A stretch of 5,709 bases of DNA from an uncultured Eubacteriales bacterium (GTDB lineage: Bacteria > Bacillota > Clostridia > Oscillospirales > Oscillospiraceae), in the NCBI GenBank assembly GCA_900555795.1, contig USMP01000104.1, positions 1 to 5,709 on the forward strand, read 5' to 3'. How positions within the stretch are numbered: position 1 is the stretch's first letter; each line of letters begins with the position of its first letter. The position numbers were made by a program, and so were the translations under genes. Under the pieces are notes generated by a model. That model made no database searches, was not told where the DNA came from, and saw only the letters and a program-made list of their open reading frames with translations. Shown in pieces: positions 1 through 5,709 of this stretch.

Positions 1-2
1 AT

Positions 3-1088
3 CTGATGGTGGGCTTCTATTTGGTGGTTTTTGCCCTGGCCGCCCTGGCCCCCGGCGACTTTATTCCCGTGTCCTTTGACGCCGGCGGCGTCACGACGGG
101 GCCGATCACCGTGCCCTTTATTATGGCGCTGGGTGTGGGCATGGCCTCGGTGCGCAGCGACAAAAATTCCACCAGTGACAGCTTCGGCTTGGTTGCGCTG
201 TGCAGTATCGGGCCGATTCTTTCGGTGCTGCTGCTGGGTGTCTGCTACACCCCCGGGAGTGCCGCCTACACCCCGGCGCCTCTGGCGGAGATCGCCACCA
301 CCCGGGATGCCGCGGCGGCCTTCGCCCGGGTCCTGCCGGCCTACGCCAGGGAGGTGGCCGTGGCCATGGTGCCGATCTGCGCCATGTTTCTGCTGTTCCA
401 GCTGGTCAGCCGGCGGTTTAAGCGCCGGAAGCTGCTGCGCGTGGGCAGCGGCCTCATCTATACCTATGTGGGCCTGGTGCTGTTTCTGACCGGGGTGAAC
501 GTGGGCTTCATGCCCGCCGGGCAGCTGATGGGAGCCACTCTGGCCACTGGAGGCCAGAACTGGCTGCTGGTGCCCATCGGTATGGTGATGGGGTATTTTA
601 TCGTAGCGGCGGAGCCGGCAGTCCACGTACTCATTAAGCAGGTGGAGGAGGTATCCATGGGCTCCATCTCCCAGGGGGCCATGCGCCGGGGCCTCTCCAT
701 TGGTGTGGCGGTGTCCGTGGGGATCGCCATGCTGCGGGTGCTGACGGGGGTGAACCTCCTGTGGTTTTTGGTGCCGGGCTATGCCTTTGCCCTGGCCCTG
801 ACCTTTTTTGTCCCCCAGATGTTCACCGGTATCGCGTTTGACTCCGGCGGCGTGGCCTCCGGCCCCATGACCGCCACCTTCTTGCTGCCCTTCGCCATGG
901 GGGCCTGCCAGGCGGTGGGAGGAAACTGCATGACCGACGCCTTTGGCCTCGTGGCCCTGGTGGCCATGACGCCGCTGGTGACGATTCAGATGCTGGGACT
1001 GGCGGGCCGGGTGCGGAGGAAGCTGGCGGACAGCGCCCTGCGCACGGAACTGGCCCGGGCGGAGGACTGCGTGCTGTACTACGACTGA
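3..1088 (+). CDS. DUF1538 family multipass membrane protein, C-terminal part (cut by left window edge)
   Basis: This is a very hydrophobic protein with about ten predicted membrane segments. It carries two copies of the DUF1538 signature. The first is FDAGGVTTGP (residues 24-33 counted from the ATG at 6), followed by DSFGLVAL. The second is FDSGGVASGP (from residue 278), followed by DAFGLVAL. A repeat spacing of about 254 residues implies an internally duplicated fold, as in many secondary transporters. An AEP motif sits before the second signature copy. The frame is open to the left edge (CTG at 3-5), and family members normally have a further segment before the first signature. The ATG at 6 is therefore probably internal and roughly the first quarter is missing. 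The P-II-like gene follows after 13 bases, which suggests a regulated transporter. The substrate is unknown. Family assignment is firm; the transport role is inferred. Confidence 0.88.
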   Translation: MMVGFYLVVFALAALAPGDFIPVSFDAGGVTTGPITVPFIMALGVGMASVRSDKNSTSDSFGLVALCSIGPILSVLLLGVCYTPGSAAYTPAPLAEIATTRDAAAAFARVLPAYAREVAVAMVPICAMFLLFQLVSRRFKRRKLLRVGSGLIYTYVGLVLFLTGVNVGFMPAGQLMGATLATGGQNWLLVPIGMVMGYFIVAAEPAVHVLIKQVEEVSMGSISQGAMRRGLSIGVAVSVGIAMLRVLTGVNLLWFLVPGYAFALALTFFVPQMFTGIAFDSGGVASGPMTATFLLPFAMGACQAVGGNCMTDAFGLVALVAMTPLVTIQMLGLAGRVRRKLADSALRTELARAEDCVLYYD

Positions 1089-1101
1089 GAGGAGGCTGAC
1101 G

Positions 1102-1770
1102 ATGAGACAGGCAAGGCAGCTGGCCCTCCTCATGGCCATCATTGAGCGGGGCTGCGGCAACAGGCTGACGGACCTGTACACCCAAAACCGGGTGTTCACC
1201 CACCTGCGGTGCGAGGGCGCCGGCACGGCCACCTCGGAGATTCTGGATATTCTGGGCCTGGACGGCTCTGAGAAGGATATCGTGCTGAGCCTGGCCCCGG
1301 CGGAGACGATCCGCGCCCTGCTGGACGCCCTGGAGGATGACCTCCGGGAGCAGGTTCCCGGCCGGGGCATCGCCTTCACCGCCAGGCTGGGAGCGGTGAG
1401 CAATTTGATGGCGGCGGTCATCACCGCCCGGACGAGAGTGGAGAAGGAGGAGTGTGGGGAGATGGAGCAGCGGAGCAGCCTTATTTTGGCGACGGTGAAT
1501 CAGGGGTTTACCGATGAGGTTATGGACACGGCCCGGAAGGCCGGGGCCCGGGGCGGAACCATCATCCGTGGACGCTGGGTGGGGGAGGAGAGTTTCCAGC
1601 AGCTTTCCGGCGTCGCCCGCCAGGCGGAAAAGGAGATTATTGCCATTGTGGCTCCCACAGAACTCCGTGCCCCCATTATGGAGGCCGTCAACAGCCGGCA
1701 CGGCCTTCAGACCGAGGCGGGGGCGCTGGTGCTCTCTCTGGGGATCGACAGGCTGGTGCATTTGGGATAA
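1102..1770 (+). CDS. tandem P-II-like (GlnB/GlnK-fold) regulatory protein
   Basis: This is a 222-residue soluble protein made of two P-II-like units. The second (about residues 124-222) is clear: a beta strand (SSLILATVNQG), a helix with DEVMDTARKAGARGGT, a short T-loop-like stretch, EKEIIAIV, and a final strand before the stop. The first (about residues 7-105) is more diverged but has the same order, with GCGNRLTDLY and EKDIVLSL. Canonical P-II proteins are single domains of about 112 residues that form trimers and sense 2-oxoglutarate and adenine nucleotides. Neither unit here shows the uridylylated T-loop tyrosine region or the usual B-loop. A GAGGAGG site at 1089-1095 lies six bases before the ATG, so it is surely cotranscribed with the DUF1538 gene. 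By analogy with AmtB-GlnK it probably binds and gates that membrane protein. The ligand is unknown. Confidence 0.82.
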   Translation: MRQARQLALLMAIIERGCGNRLTDLYTQNRVFTHLRCEGAGTATSEILDILGLDGSEKDIVLSLAPAETIRALLDALEDDLREQVPGRGIAFTARLGAVSNLMAAVITARTRVEKEECGEMEQRSSLILATVNQGFTDEVMDTARKAGARGGTIIRGRWVGEESFQQLSGVARQAEKEIIAIVAPTELRAPIMEAVNSRHGLQTEAGALVLSLGIDRLVHLG

Positions 1771-1813
1771 AAGAGGGCCGCTGCTTAAGCAGCGGCCCTC
1801 TTTTATCCCAAAT
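1760..1813. terminator. perfect 54-bp inverted repeat, probable bidirectional intrinsic terminator
   Basis: The two arms (1760-1784 and 1789-1813) are exact reverse complements around a TTAA loop (1785-1788), and the whole 54 bases equal their own reverse complement. The GC-rich inner stem is flanked by AAAA on one side and TTTT on the other, so on either strand transcription gives a hairpin followed by a U-run. It lies between the converging P-II gene and kbl, where a shared terminator is expected. The left arm includes the last three codons of the P-II gene, with its TAA stop. The right arm ends five bases before the kbl stop codon. Confidence 0.9.
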
Positions 1814-1818
1814 TGGTT

Positions 1819-3006
1819 TCAGATACCCATCTCAGCTTTTACCTGGCGGAAGCACTCCACGGCAAAGTCGATGTCCTCCCTGGTATGGCCCGCAGAGATC
1901 TGGGTGCGGATGCGGTCCCGGCCCTTGGGCACCACGGGGTAGCAGAAGCTGACCACATACACGCCCTTGGCCAGCATCCGGCTGGCAAACTCCCCGGCGA
2001 TCTTGGGGTCATAGAGCATAATGGGGACAATGGGGTGCTCGCCGGGCAGCAGGTCGAAGCCCAGCTTCTCCATCTCACTGCGGAAGTACCGGGCGTTGGC
2101 GTGGACCCGGTCACGAAGTTCCGTGGAGGCGGTGAGCAGTTCCAGGGTCTTCAGGGACGCGGCGCAGATGGCGGGAGCCAGGGTGTTGGAGAAGAGGTAG
2201 GGGCGGCTGCGCTGGCGCAGCAGGTCGACGATCTCCTTCCGGGCGGCGGTGTAGCCGCCGGAGGCCCCGCCCAGGGCCTTGCCGAAGGTACCGGTGAGGA
2301 TGTCCACCCGGCCCTGGACCCCGCAGAACTCAGGGGTGCCCCGGCCGGTGGCGCCCATGAAGCCCACGGCGTGGCTGTCGTCCACCATCACCAGGGCGCC
2401 GAACTCGTCGGCCAGGTCGCAGATGCCCTTCAGGTTGGCGATGTAGCCGTCCATGGAGAACACACCGTCGGTGGCGATCAGCTTTACCTGACAGCCAGCC
2501 TCGTCGGCGGCCTGAAGCTGGACCCGGAGGTCCTCCATGCTGTTGTTCTTGTAGCGATAGCGCTTGGCCTTGCAGAGACGGACGCCGTCGATGATGGAGG
2601 CGTGGTTCAACTCGTCGGAGATCACCGCGTCCTCCGGCCCCAGGAGCGTCTCAAAGAGGCCGCCGTTGGCATCAAAGCAGGAGGAGTAGAGAATCGCGTC
2701 GTCCATACCGAGAAATTCACTGAGTTTCCCCTCCAACTCCTTGTGGATGGACTGGGTGCCGCAGATAAAGCGGACGGAACTGAGGCCGAAGCCCCACTTG
2801 TCGTAGCTTTCCTTGGCGGCGGCAATCAGTTCCGGATGATCGGAGAGGCCCAGGTAGTTGTTGGCGCACATGTTCACTACGTGCCTGGCGGCGGTGGTGT
2901 CGATGCGGGACTGCTGGGGGGTGGTAATGATCCGCTCGTCCTTCCAGGTACCCGCCTCACGGATGGCAGCCAGTTCCTGGCGATACTTTTCCAGTGCCTG
3001 TTTCAT
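1819..3006 (-). CDS. kbl: glycine C-acetyltransferase (2-amino-3-ketobutyrate CoA ligase)
   Basis: This PLP enzyme of the alpha-oxoamine synthase family converts 2-amino-3-ketobutyrate plus CoA to glycine plus acetyl-CoA in the cytosol, the second step of threonine breakdown. From recall it matches E. coli Kbl along its length (395 residues here, 398 there). Shared blocks include [61 protein letters not shown] and [15 protein letters not shown], whose lysine (K243) should carry PLP. I chose the ATG at 3006 because the AAGGAGG site (3016-3022) is then nine bases upstream. The in-frame ATG at 3015 directly abuts that site and would add only three residues. The ribosome binding site overlaps the tdh stop codon, so the two genes form one coupled operon. 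No missing key residue was seen. Confidence 0.96.
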   Translation of the reverse strand: MKQALEKYRQELAAIREAGTWKDERIITTPQQSRIDTTAARHVVNMCANNYLGLSDHPELIAAAKESYDKWGFGLSSVRFICGTQSIHKELEGKLSEFLGMDDAILYSSCFDANGGLFETLLGPEDAVISDELNHASIIDGVRLCKAKRYRYKNNSMEDLRVQLQAADEAGCQVKLIATDGVFSMDGYIANLKGICDLADEFGALVMVDDSHAVGFMGATGRGTPEFCGVQGRVDILTGTFGKALGGASGGYTAARKEIVDLLRQRSRPYLFSNTLAPAICAASLKTLELLTASTELRDRVHANARYFRSEMEKLGFDLLPGEHPIVPIMLYDPKIAGEFASRMLAKGVYVVSFCYPVVPKGRDRIRTQISAGHTREDIDFAVECFRQVKAEMGI

Positions 3007-3015
3007 AGCTTGCAT

Positions 3016-3022
3016 CCTCCTT
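3016..3022 (-). promoter_or_regulatory. kbl ribosome binding site, overlapping the tdh stop codon
   Basis: On the minus strand AAGGAGG follows the first base of the tdh TAA stop. It is spaced nine bases from the ATG at 3006 and zero bases from the ATG at 3015, which favours the inner start. The overlap suggests translational coupling of kbl to tdh. Confidence 0.75.
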
Positions 3023-4060
3023 ATTTCTTGGTCCAGTCCAGAATGACCTTGCCGGACTTGCCGCTGTTCATGGCGGCGAAGCCCTCCTCAAACTGGGTGT
3101 AGTGGAAGCGGTGGGTGATGACGGGGGTCAGATCCAGGCCGCCCTGGACCATGTAACTCATCTGGTGCCAGTTGTCCATCTTCCGGCCGTAGATCCCCTG
3201 GAGCGTCAGGCCCCGGCCGATGATGTCGTTCATGTCCAACTCCACGGGACGGTTGGAGATGCCCAACAGGCTCACCTTGCCGCCGTTGCGCATGACGGAG
3301 AACATCTGCTTCAGGGCGCTGCCGCTGCCGCTCATCTCCAGGCCAATGTCAAAGCCCTCCACCAGCCCCTGCTGGCGCATGGTGTCCCGCAGATCCTCCC
3401 TGGCCACATTGACGGCGGCGTCCGCCCCCATCTTCCGGGCCAGTTCCAGACGATACTCGTTGATGTCGGTGATCACCACCCGCCGGGCTCCGGCGTACTT
3501 GCAGATGCCGGCGGCGATGATGCCGATGGGGCCCGCACCGGTGATGAGCACGTCCTCCCCCACCAGGCTCCACATCAGGGCTGTGTGGGTGGCGTTGCCG
3601 AAGGCGTCGAAAAAGGCCACCACATCCTCCGGCAGACTCTCGTCAATGATAATCACGTTGCTCTCCGGGATGCAGACATACTCCGCGAAGGCGCCGTCCC
3701 GGTCCACGCCCACGCCCACCGTGTCCTTGCACCACTGGATGTTGCCCGTGTGGCAGTTGCGGCAGCGGCCGCAGGTGATGTGCCCCTCGCCGCTGACCCG
3801 CTGGCCTACCTGCAGCCCGGTGACGCCGGCCCCCAGCGCCGCCACCTCGCCCACATACTCGTGGCCGATGACCATGGGGGGCTTGATGTGCTGCTGGGCC
3901 CAGGGGTCCCAGTTGTAGATGTGTACGTCTGTGCCGCAGATGGCGGTCTTGTGGATCTTGATGAGTACCTCTCCGGCTCCCGGCTGGGGGATGGGACCTG
4001 CCGGAGCTCCAGGCCGGGCCCCGCAGTCGGCTTTACCAGTGCGTCCATGAACTGTGCCAT
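3021..4060 (-). CDS. tdh: L-threonine 3-dehydrogenase, frame broken near codon 23
   Basis: This is a zinc-dependent medium-chain dehydrogenase that oxidises L-threonine with NAD+ to 2-amino-3-ketobutyrate, the substrate of the next gene's product. In the frame-corrected 346-residue protein (E. coli Tdh 341) the catalytic zinc site is C42 in [13 protein letters not shown] and H67-E68 in GHEYVGE. The structural zinc cysteines are C97, C100, C103 and C111, and the Rossmann glycines are in GAGPIGI. TEGFD-like and ITHRF blocks also match Tdh rather than general alcohol dehydrogenases. The true N-terminus, [11 protein letters not shown], starts at 4060 behind a GGAGG site, but its frame shifts after LRQVP. 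One base is missing near 3993-3995 (a run of three C on the coding strand), and the rest continues as IPQPGAGEV. An ATG at 4073 keeps the main frame open, but its first codons are the ribosome binding site itself, so that start is spurious. Either a sequence error or a recent null mutation. Confidence 0.93.
3993..3996 (-). other. apparent one-base deletion (frameshift) in tdh
   Basis: On the minus strand the frame starting at the ATG at 4060 reads [11 protein letters not shown]...LRQVP and then turns to non-homologous SPSREPE. The neighbouring frame picks up exactly there with [15 protein letters not shown]. One extra C in the CCC run at 3993-3995 restores a continuous 346-residue Tdh. The span from 3021 to 4060 is 1040 bases, one short of a multiple of three. 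Confidence 0.88.
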
Positions 4061-4065
4061 AGTTG

Positions 4066-4070
4066 TCCTC
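4066..4070 (-). promoter_or_regulatory. tdh ribosome binding site
   Basis: GGAGG on the minus strand lies five to six bases before the ATG at 4060. This supports [11 protein letters not shown] as the real Tdh N-terminus and rules against the ATG at 4073, whose second codon runs into the GGAGG. Confidence 0.8.
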
Positions 4071-4076
4071 CATACA

Positions 4077-4089
4077 TACACAATGTGTA
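4077..4089. promoter_or_regulatory. dyad in the tdh leader, possible operator
   Basis: TACACA, one base, TGTGTA (plus strand centre A at 4083): exact six-base arms in the proposed untranslated leader, six bases upstream of the ribosome binding site on the minus strand. It could bind a regulator or form a small weak hairpin. It differs in sequence from the dyad at 4105-4118, so the two are not copies of one site. Confidence 0.35.
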
Positions 4090-4104
4090 ATAGATAAGTT
4101 GCTC

Positions 4105-4118
4105 TGCTGTGGACAGCA
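4105..4118. promoter_or_regulatory. dyad over the tdh -10 box and start site, possible operator
   Basis: TGCTGT, two bases, ACAGCA: exact six-base arms (4105-4110 and 4113-4118). The dyad overlaps four bases of the proposed -10 box (4115-4120) and the predicted transcription start, where a bound repressor would block RNA polymerase. No known regulator motif was recognised. Confidence 0.35.
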
Positions 4119-4143
4119 TACACCTGCGGAGGAAAAAAGTCAA
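4115..4143 (-). promoter_or_regulatory. probable sigma-A-type promoter for tdh-kbl
   Basis: On the minus strand the -35 box is TTGACT (4138-4143, five of six consensus bases) and the -10 box is TATGCT (4115-4120, four of six), separated by exactly 17 bases. The predicted start of transcription is near 4107-4109, giving a leader of about 48 bases before the tdh ATG. It lies in the only AT-richer gap of the window, between the DUF3343 gene and tdh, both on this strand, so tdh-kbl can be transcribed on its own. Confidence 0.68.
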
Positions 4144-4183
4144 CGGAAATCTGGAAAAAAACGGGGAGGGCGGAGAGAAGTTT

Positions 4184-4420
4184 TCAGACCAGCATTTGGT
4201 AGACGCCTGCCGCCTCCACACCGGCCTCTGCCGCTGCCTGAAGAACCGCCGCCTCCGCCTCCGGCGGGGCGGACCAGCACATGCCGCACCCGGCGGTGAT
4301 GGCCCGGGGCACGGGGATCAGCCGGCCCGGCACTGCCTGGCGGGCGCAGAAGCGGTCCATGGCCATGGCGGCGGCGGTGGTGTGAAAGGTCAGCAGCAGC
4401 CGAAGCTGTTTTTCTCTCAT
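4184..4420 (-). CDS. DUF3343 family small protein (putative Se/S carrier-like)
   Basis: This is a 78-residue cytosolic protein with the DUF3343 pattern: an N-terminal strand with LLTFHTT (residues 9-15), then a helix with MAMDRFC, then PGRLIPVPRAITAGCGMCW (cysteines 45 and 48) and a short helical tail. The family is known as a putative selenium or sulfur carrier and is often beside cysteine desulfurase-like genes and selenium-use genes. That is the case here: its ATG (4418-4420) overlaps the TGA stop of the upstream desulfurase gene as ATGA, which implies translational coupling. A GTG at 4426 could add two residues but is less likely. The cysteine pair would be the natural place for a persulfide or selenosulfide, which is inference. 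Downstream there is a run of seven T but no GC-rich hairpin, so no terminator is called. Confidence 0.87.
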   Translation of the reverse strand: MREKQLRLLLTFHTTAAAMAMDRFCARQAVPGRLIPVPRAITAGCGMCWSAPPEAEAAVLQAAAEAGVEAAGVYQMLV

Positions 4421-5043
4421 GGGCACAATTCCGCAAGGGCCCGGACCGCCGTGTCCACCTCCGGCTCTGTGTTCTGCCAGCTGAAGCTGAAGCGCACGGC
4501 CCCCTGGGCCTGGGTGCCCAGGGCGCGGTGGAGCCGGGGGGCGCAGTGGCCGCCGGAGCGCACGGCGATGCCGTAGTCCTGGGCCAGGGCGTCCGCCACG
4601 GCGGCGGAGTCATCTTCTCCCAGATTCAGGGCCACGATGGCAGATCGCTCCCGGGTGAAATCACCATACACCCGTATGCCGGGGATATCCCGGACCCCCT
4701 GGTAAAACCGCTCCATCAGGGCCATTTCCCGCCGGCGGATGGCGTCCAGGCCCATGGCCTGGATGTAGTCCAGGGCGGCGGACAGACCGGCGATGCCGTG
4801 CCCGTTGAGGGTGCCCGCCTCCAGGCGGGTAGGGTAATTTTCCGGCTGGTGGGGGGAGAAGGTCTGCACGCCGGTGCCCCCCACCTTCCAGGGGCGGATG
4901 TCCACCCCCTCCCCCACGCAGAGGCCGCCGGTGCCCTGGGGGCCCATCAGGCTTTTGTGGCCGGTGAAGCATACCACGTCCAGGCCCAGACGCCCCATGT
5001 GGATGGGGAACACGCCGGCGGTCTGGGCGGCGTCCAGCACAAA
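4417..5043 (-). pseudogene. cysteine desulfurase-like class V aminotransferase, N-terminal half missing
   Basis: The visible 208 residues are the C-terminal half of a PLP-dependent class V aminotransferase, closest by eye to the cysteine desulfurase family usually paired with DUF3343. DAAQTAG supplies the PLP-ring aspartate and glutamine. FTGHKSLMGPQGTGG holds the PLP lysine (codon 4954-4956). RLEAGTLNGHGIAGL is the usual mid-domain block. RSGGHCAPRLHRALG holds the catalytic cysteine (codon 4543-4545), and VRFSFSWQNTEPEVD closes the C-terminal domain. Family members run to about 380 residues, so some 170 N-terminal residues are absent. Upstream of about 5043 the minus strand is only the antisense of mfd. 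The frame stays open there to 5520, so an automatic caller would report a false 367-residue protein. Stop TGA overlaps the DUF3343 start. The gene may be whole in the real genome if the join is an artefact. Confidence 0.88.
5029..5043. other. head-to-head junction of two broken genes, with 15 ambiguous bases
   Basis: These 15 bases read GVQHK on the plus strand, fitting the Mfd FGVxHKE block, and FVLDA on the minus strand, fitting the start of the desulfurase DAAQTAG motif. To the left only desulfurase homology is seen, to the right only Mfd. Neither gene has its N-terminal part, so the breakpoint lies in or very near this stretch. Confidence 0.85.
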
Positions 5044-5709
5044 GAGAAGCTCAAGGAGCTCTCCAAGCAGGTGGACGTGCTTACCCTGTCCGCCACCCCC
5101 ATTCCCCGCACCCTGAACATGGCGCTCTCCGGCATCCGGGACATGTCCACCCTGGAGGAGCCGCCCCAGGACCGGCAGCCGGTGCAGACCTATGTGCTGG
5201 AGCACGACTGGGGCGTGCTCTCCGACGCCCTGCGCCGGGAGCTGGAGCGGGGCGGCCAGGCTTACTACCTCCACAACCGGGTGGAGACCATCGAGCGCAC
5301 CGCCGCCCGCCTTCAGCAGCTGCTGGGGGAGGATGCGGCGGTGGCGGTGGCCCACGGGAAGATGAGCCAGGAGGAGCTCAACGACGTCATGAGCCGTATG
5401 AGCGAGGGAGAGATCGACGTGCTGGTGTGCACCACCATCATCGAGACCGGCATCGACATCTCCAACGTAAACACCCTGGTCATCGAGGACGCGGACAGGA
5501 TGGGGCTGGCCCAGCTCCACCAGATCCGGGGCCGCATCGGCCGCAGCGCCCGGCGGGCCTATGCCTATCTCACCTACCGCCGGGGCAAGGTGCTGCAGGA
5601 GACCGCCGCCAAGCGGTTGGCGGCCATCCGGGAGTATGTGGAGTTCGGCTCTGGCTTCAAGATCGCCATGCGGGACCTGGAGATCCGCGGCGCGGGCAAC
5701 CTGCTGGGC
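5029..5709 (+). CDS. mfd: transcription-repair coupling factor Mfd, internal helicase segment (both ends missing)
   Basis: Mfd is a DNA translocase that removes stalled RNA polymerase and recruits UvrA to the lesion. The 227 codons here correspond to the second RecA-like helicase domain, roughly residues 740-970 of about 1150. Visible are HKEKLKEL, motif III as SATPIPRTLNMALSGIRDMS, YYLHNRVE, HGKM, motif V as CTTIIETGIDISNVNTLV, LAQLHQIRGRIGRS (motif VI), and DLEIRGAGNLLG at the right edge. The GIRDMS block and its order separate Mfd from RecG. The N-terminal UvrB-like region, the RNA polymerase-interaction domain and the first helicase domain, with the Walker A and DEEQ motifs, are missing on the left, where the sequence becomes the antisense of the desulfurase gene. 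The right end is cut by the window. No start codon belongs to this fragment, so as drawn it is not expressible as Mfd. Confidence 0.95.

Noticed and set aside
823..1761. A 312-codon minus-strand open frame opposite the P-II gene and the DUF1538 end
   Set aside because: Both plus-strand genes are clearly real. This frame is rich in P, R, H and G, spans two genes and resembles no family.
1813..3102. A 429-codon plus-strand open frame opposite kbl
   Set aside because: It is a shadow produced by GC-rich codon use in kbl. The translation is low in complexity, with many G, V, H and A, has no recognisable domain, and kbl itself is conserved end to end.
4061..4073. ATG at 4073 as the tdh start
   Set aside because: Its first codons are the ribosome binding site of the ATG at 4060, and its first 26 residues do not resemble Tdh. 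It only appears because of the frameshift.
3102..4097. A 331-codon plus-strand open frame opposite tdh
   Set aside because: It is antisense to conserved Tdh motifs, shows the same biased composition as other antisense shadows, and has no ribosome binding site of note.
4140..4183. Possible terminator after the DUF3343 gene (run of seven T on the minus strand)
   Set aside because: No GC-rich stem precedes the T-run; only a weak AAAAC/GTTTT pairing is possible.
4417..5520. A 367-residue minus-strand open frame that looks like one protein
   Set aside because: Only the part below about 5043 matches the aminotransferase family. The upper 159 codons are the exact antisense of conserved Mfd motifs and show no aminotransferase N-terminal features.
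5041..5709. RecG helicase as an alternative to Mfd
   Set aside because: SATPIPRTLNMALSGIRDMS, TTIIETGIDISNVNTLV and DLEIRGAGNLLG follow Mfd closely. RecG has ETDxS-type and other motif variants in these places.
1..5709. Mobile elements, CRISPR arrays, tRNA or rRNA genes, riboswitches or a new defence system
   Set aside because: No transposase or integrase frame, spaced direct repeats, tRNA-like cloverleaf or known aptamer was seen. Apart from the short gaps described, the window is filled by metabolic, repair and transport genes.

Overview
The window reads as GC-rich DNA from an anaerobic Firmicute, most likely of the Oscillospiraceae/Clostridia kind. The reasons are strong AGGAGG-type ribosome binding sites, very GC-rich third positions, a DUF1538 plus P-II pair, and a DUF3343 gene coupled to a class V aminotransferase of the cysteine desulfurase type. 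This placement is inference. The stretch looks like a contig or draft assembly with at least one suspect join.

Layout. (1) 3-1770, + strand: a two-gene unit holding the C-terminal part of a DUF1538 membrane protein (cut by the left edge) and a tandem P-II-like regulator, probably a membrane transporter and its cytosolic control protein. (2) 1760-1813: a perfect 54-bp inverted repeat, best read as a bidirectional terminator between converging units. (3) 1819-4060, - strand: tdh-kbl, the two-step threonine-to-glycine pathway (threonine 3-dehydrogenase, then glycine C-acetyltransferase). A good sigma-A-like promoter lies at 4115-4143, a dyad covers its -10 box, and a second dyad lies in the leader. 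The tdh reading frame is broken by an apparent one-base deletion near codon 23. (4) 4184-5043, - strand: a DUF3343 protein (putative Se/S carrier) overlapping by ATGA the 3' end of a cysteine desulfurase-like gene. (5) 5029-5709, + strand: the helicase part of mfd (transcription-repair coupling factor), running off the right edge.

The main surprise is at about 5029-5043. There the desulfurase gene (- strand) loses its N-terminal half and mfd (+ strand) loses its N-terminal two thirds, and the two remnants meet across 15 bases that fit both families. This is either a chimeric join made during amplification or assembly, or an inversion breakpoint that broke two genes. I see no convincing new defence or mobile system, tRNA, rRNA, CRISPR array or insertion sequence. 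The least understood biology here is the DUF1538/tandem P-II pair and the possible operators in front of tdh.
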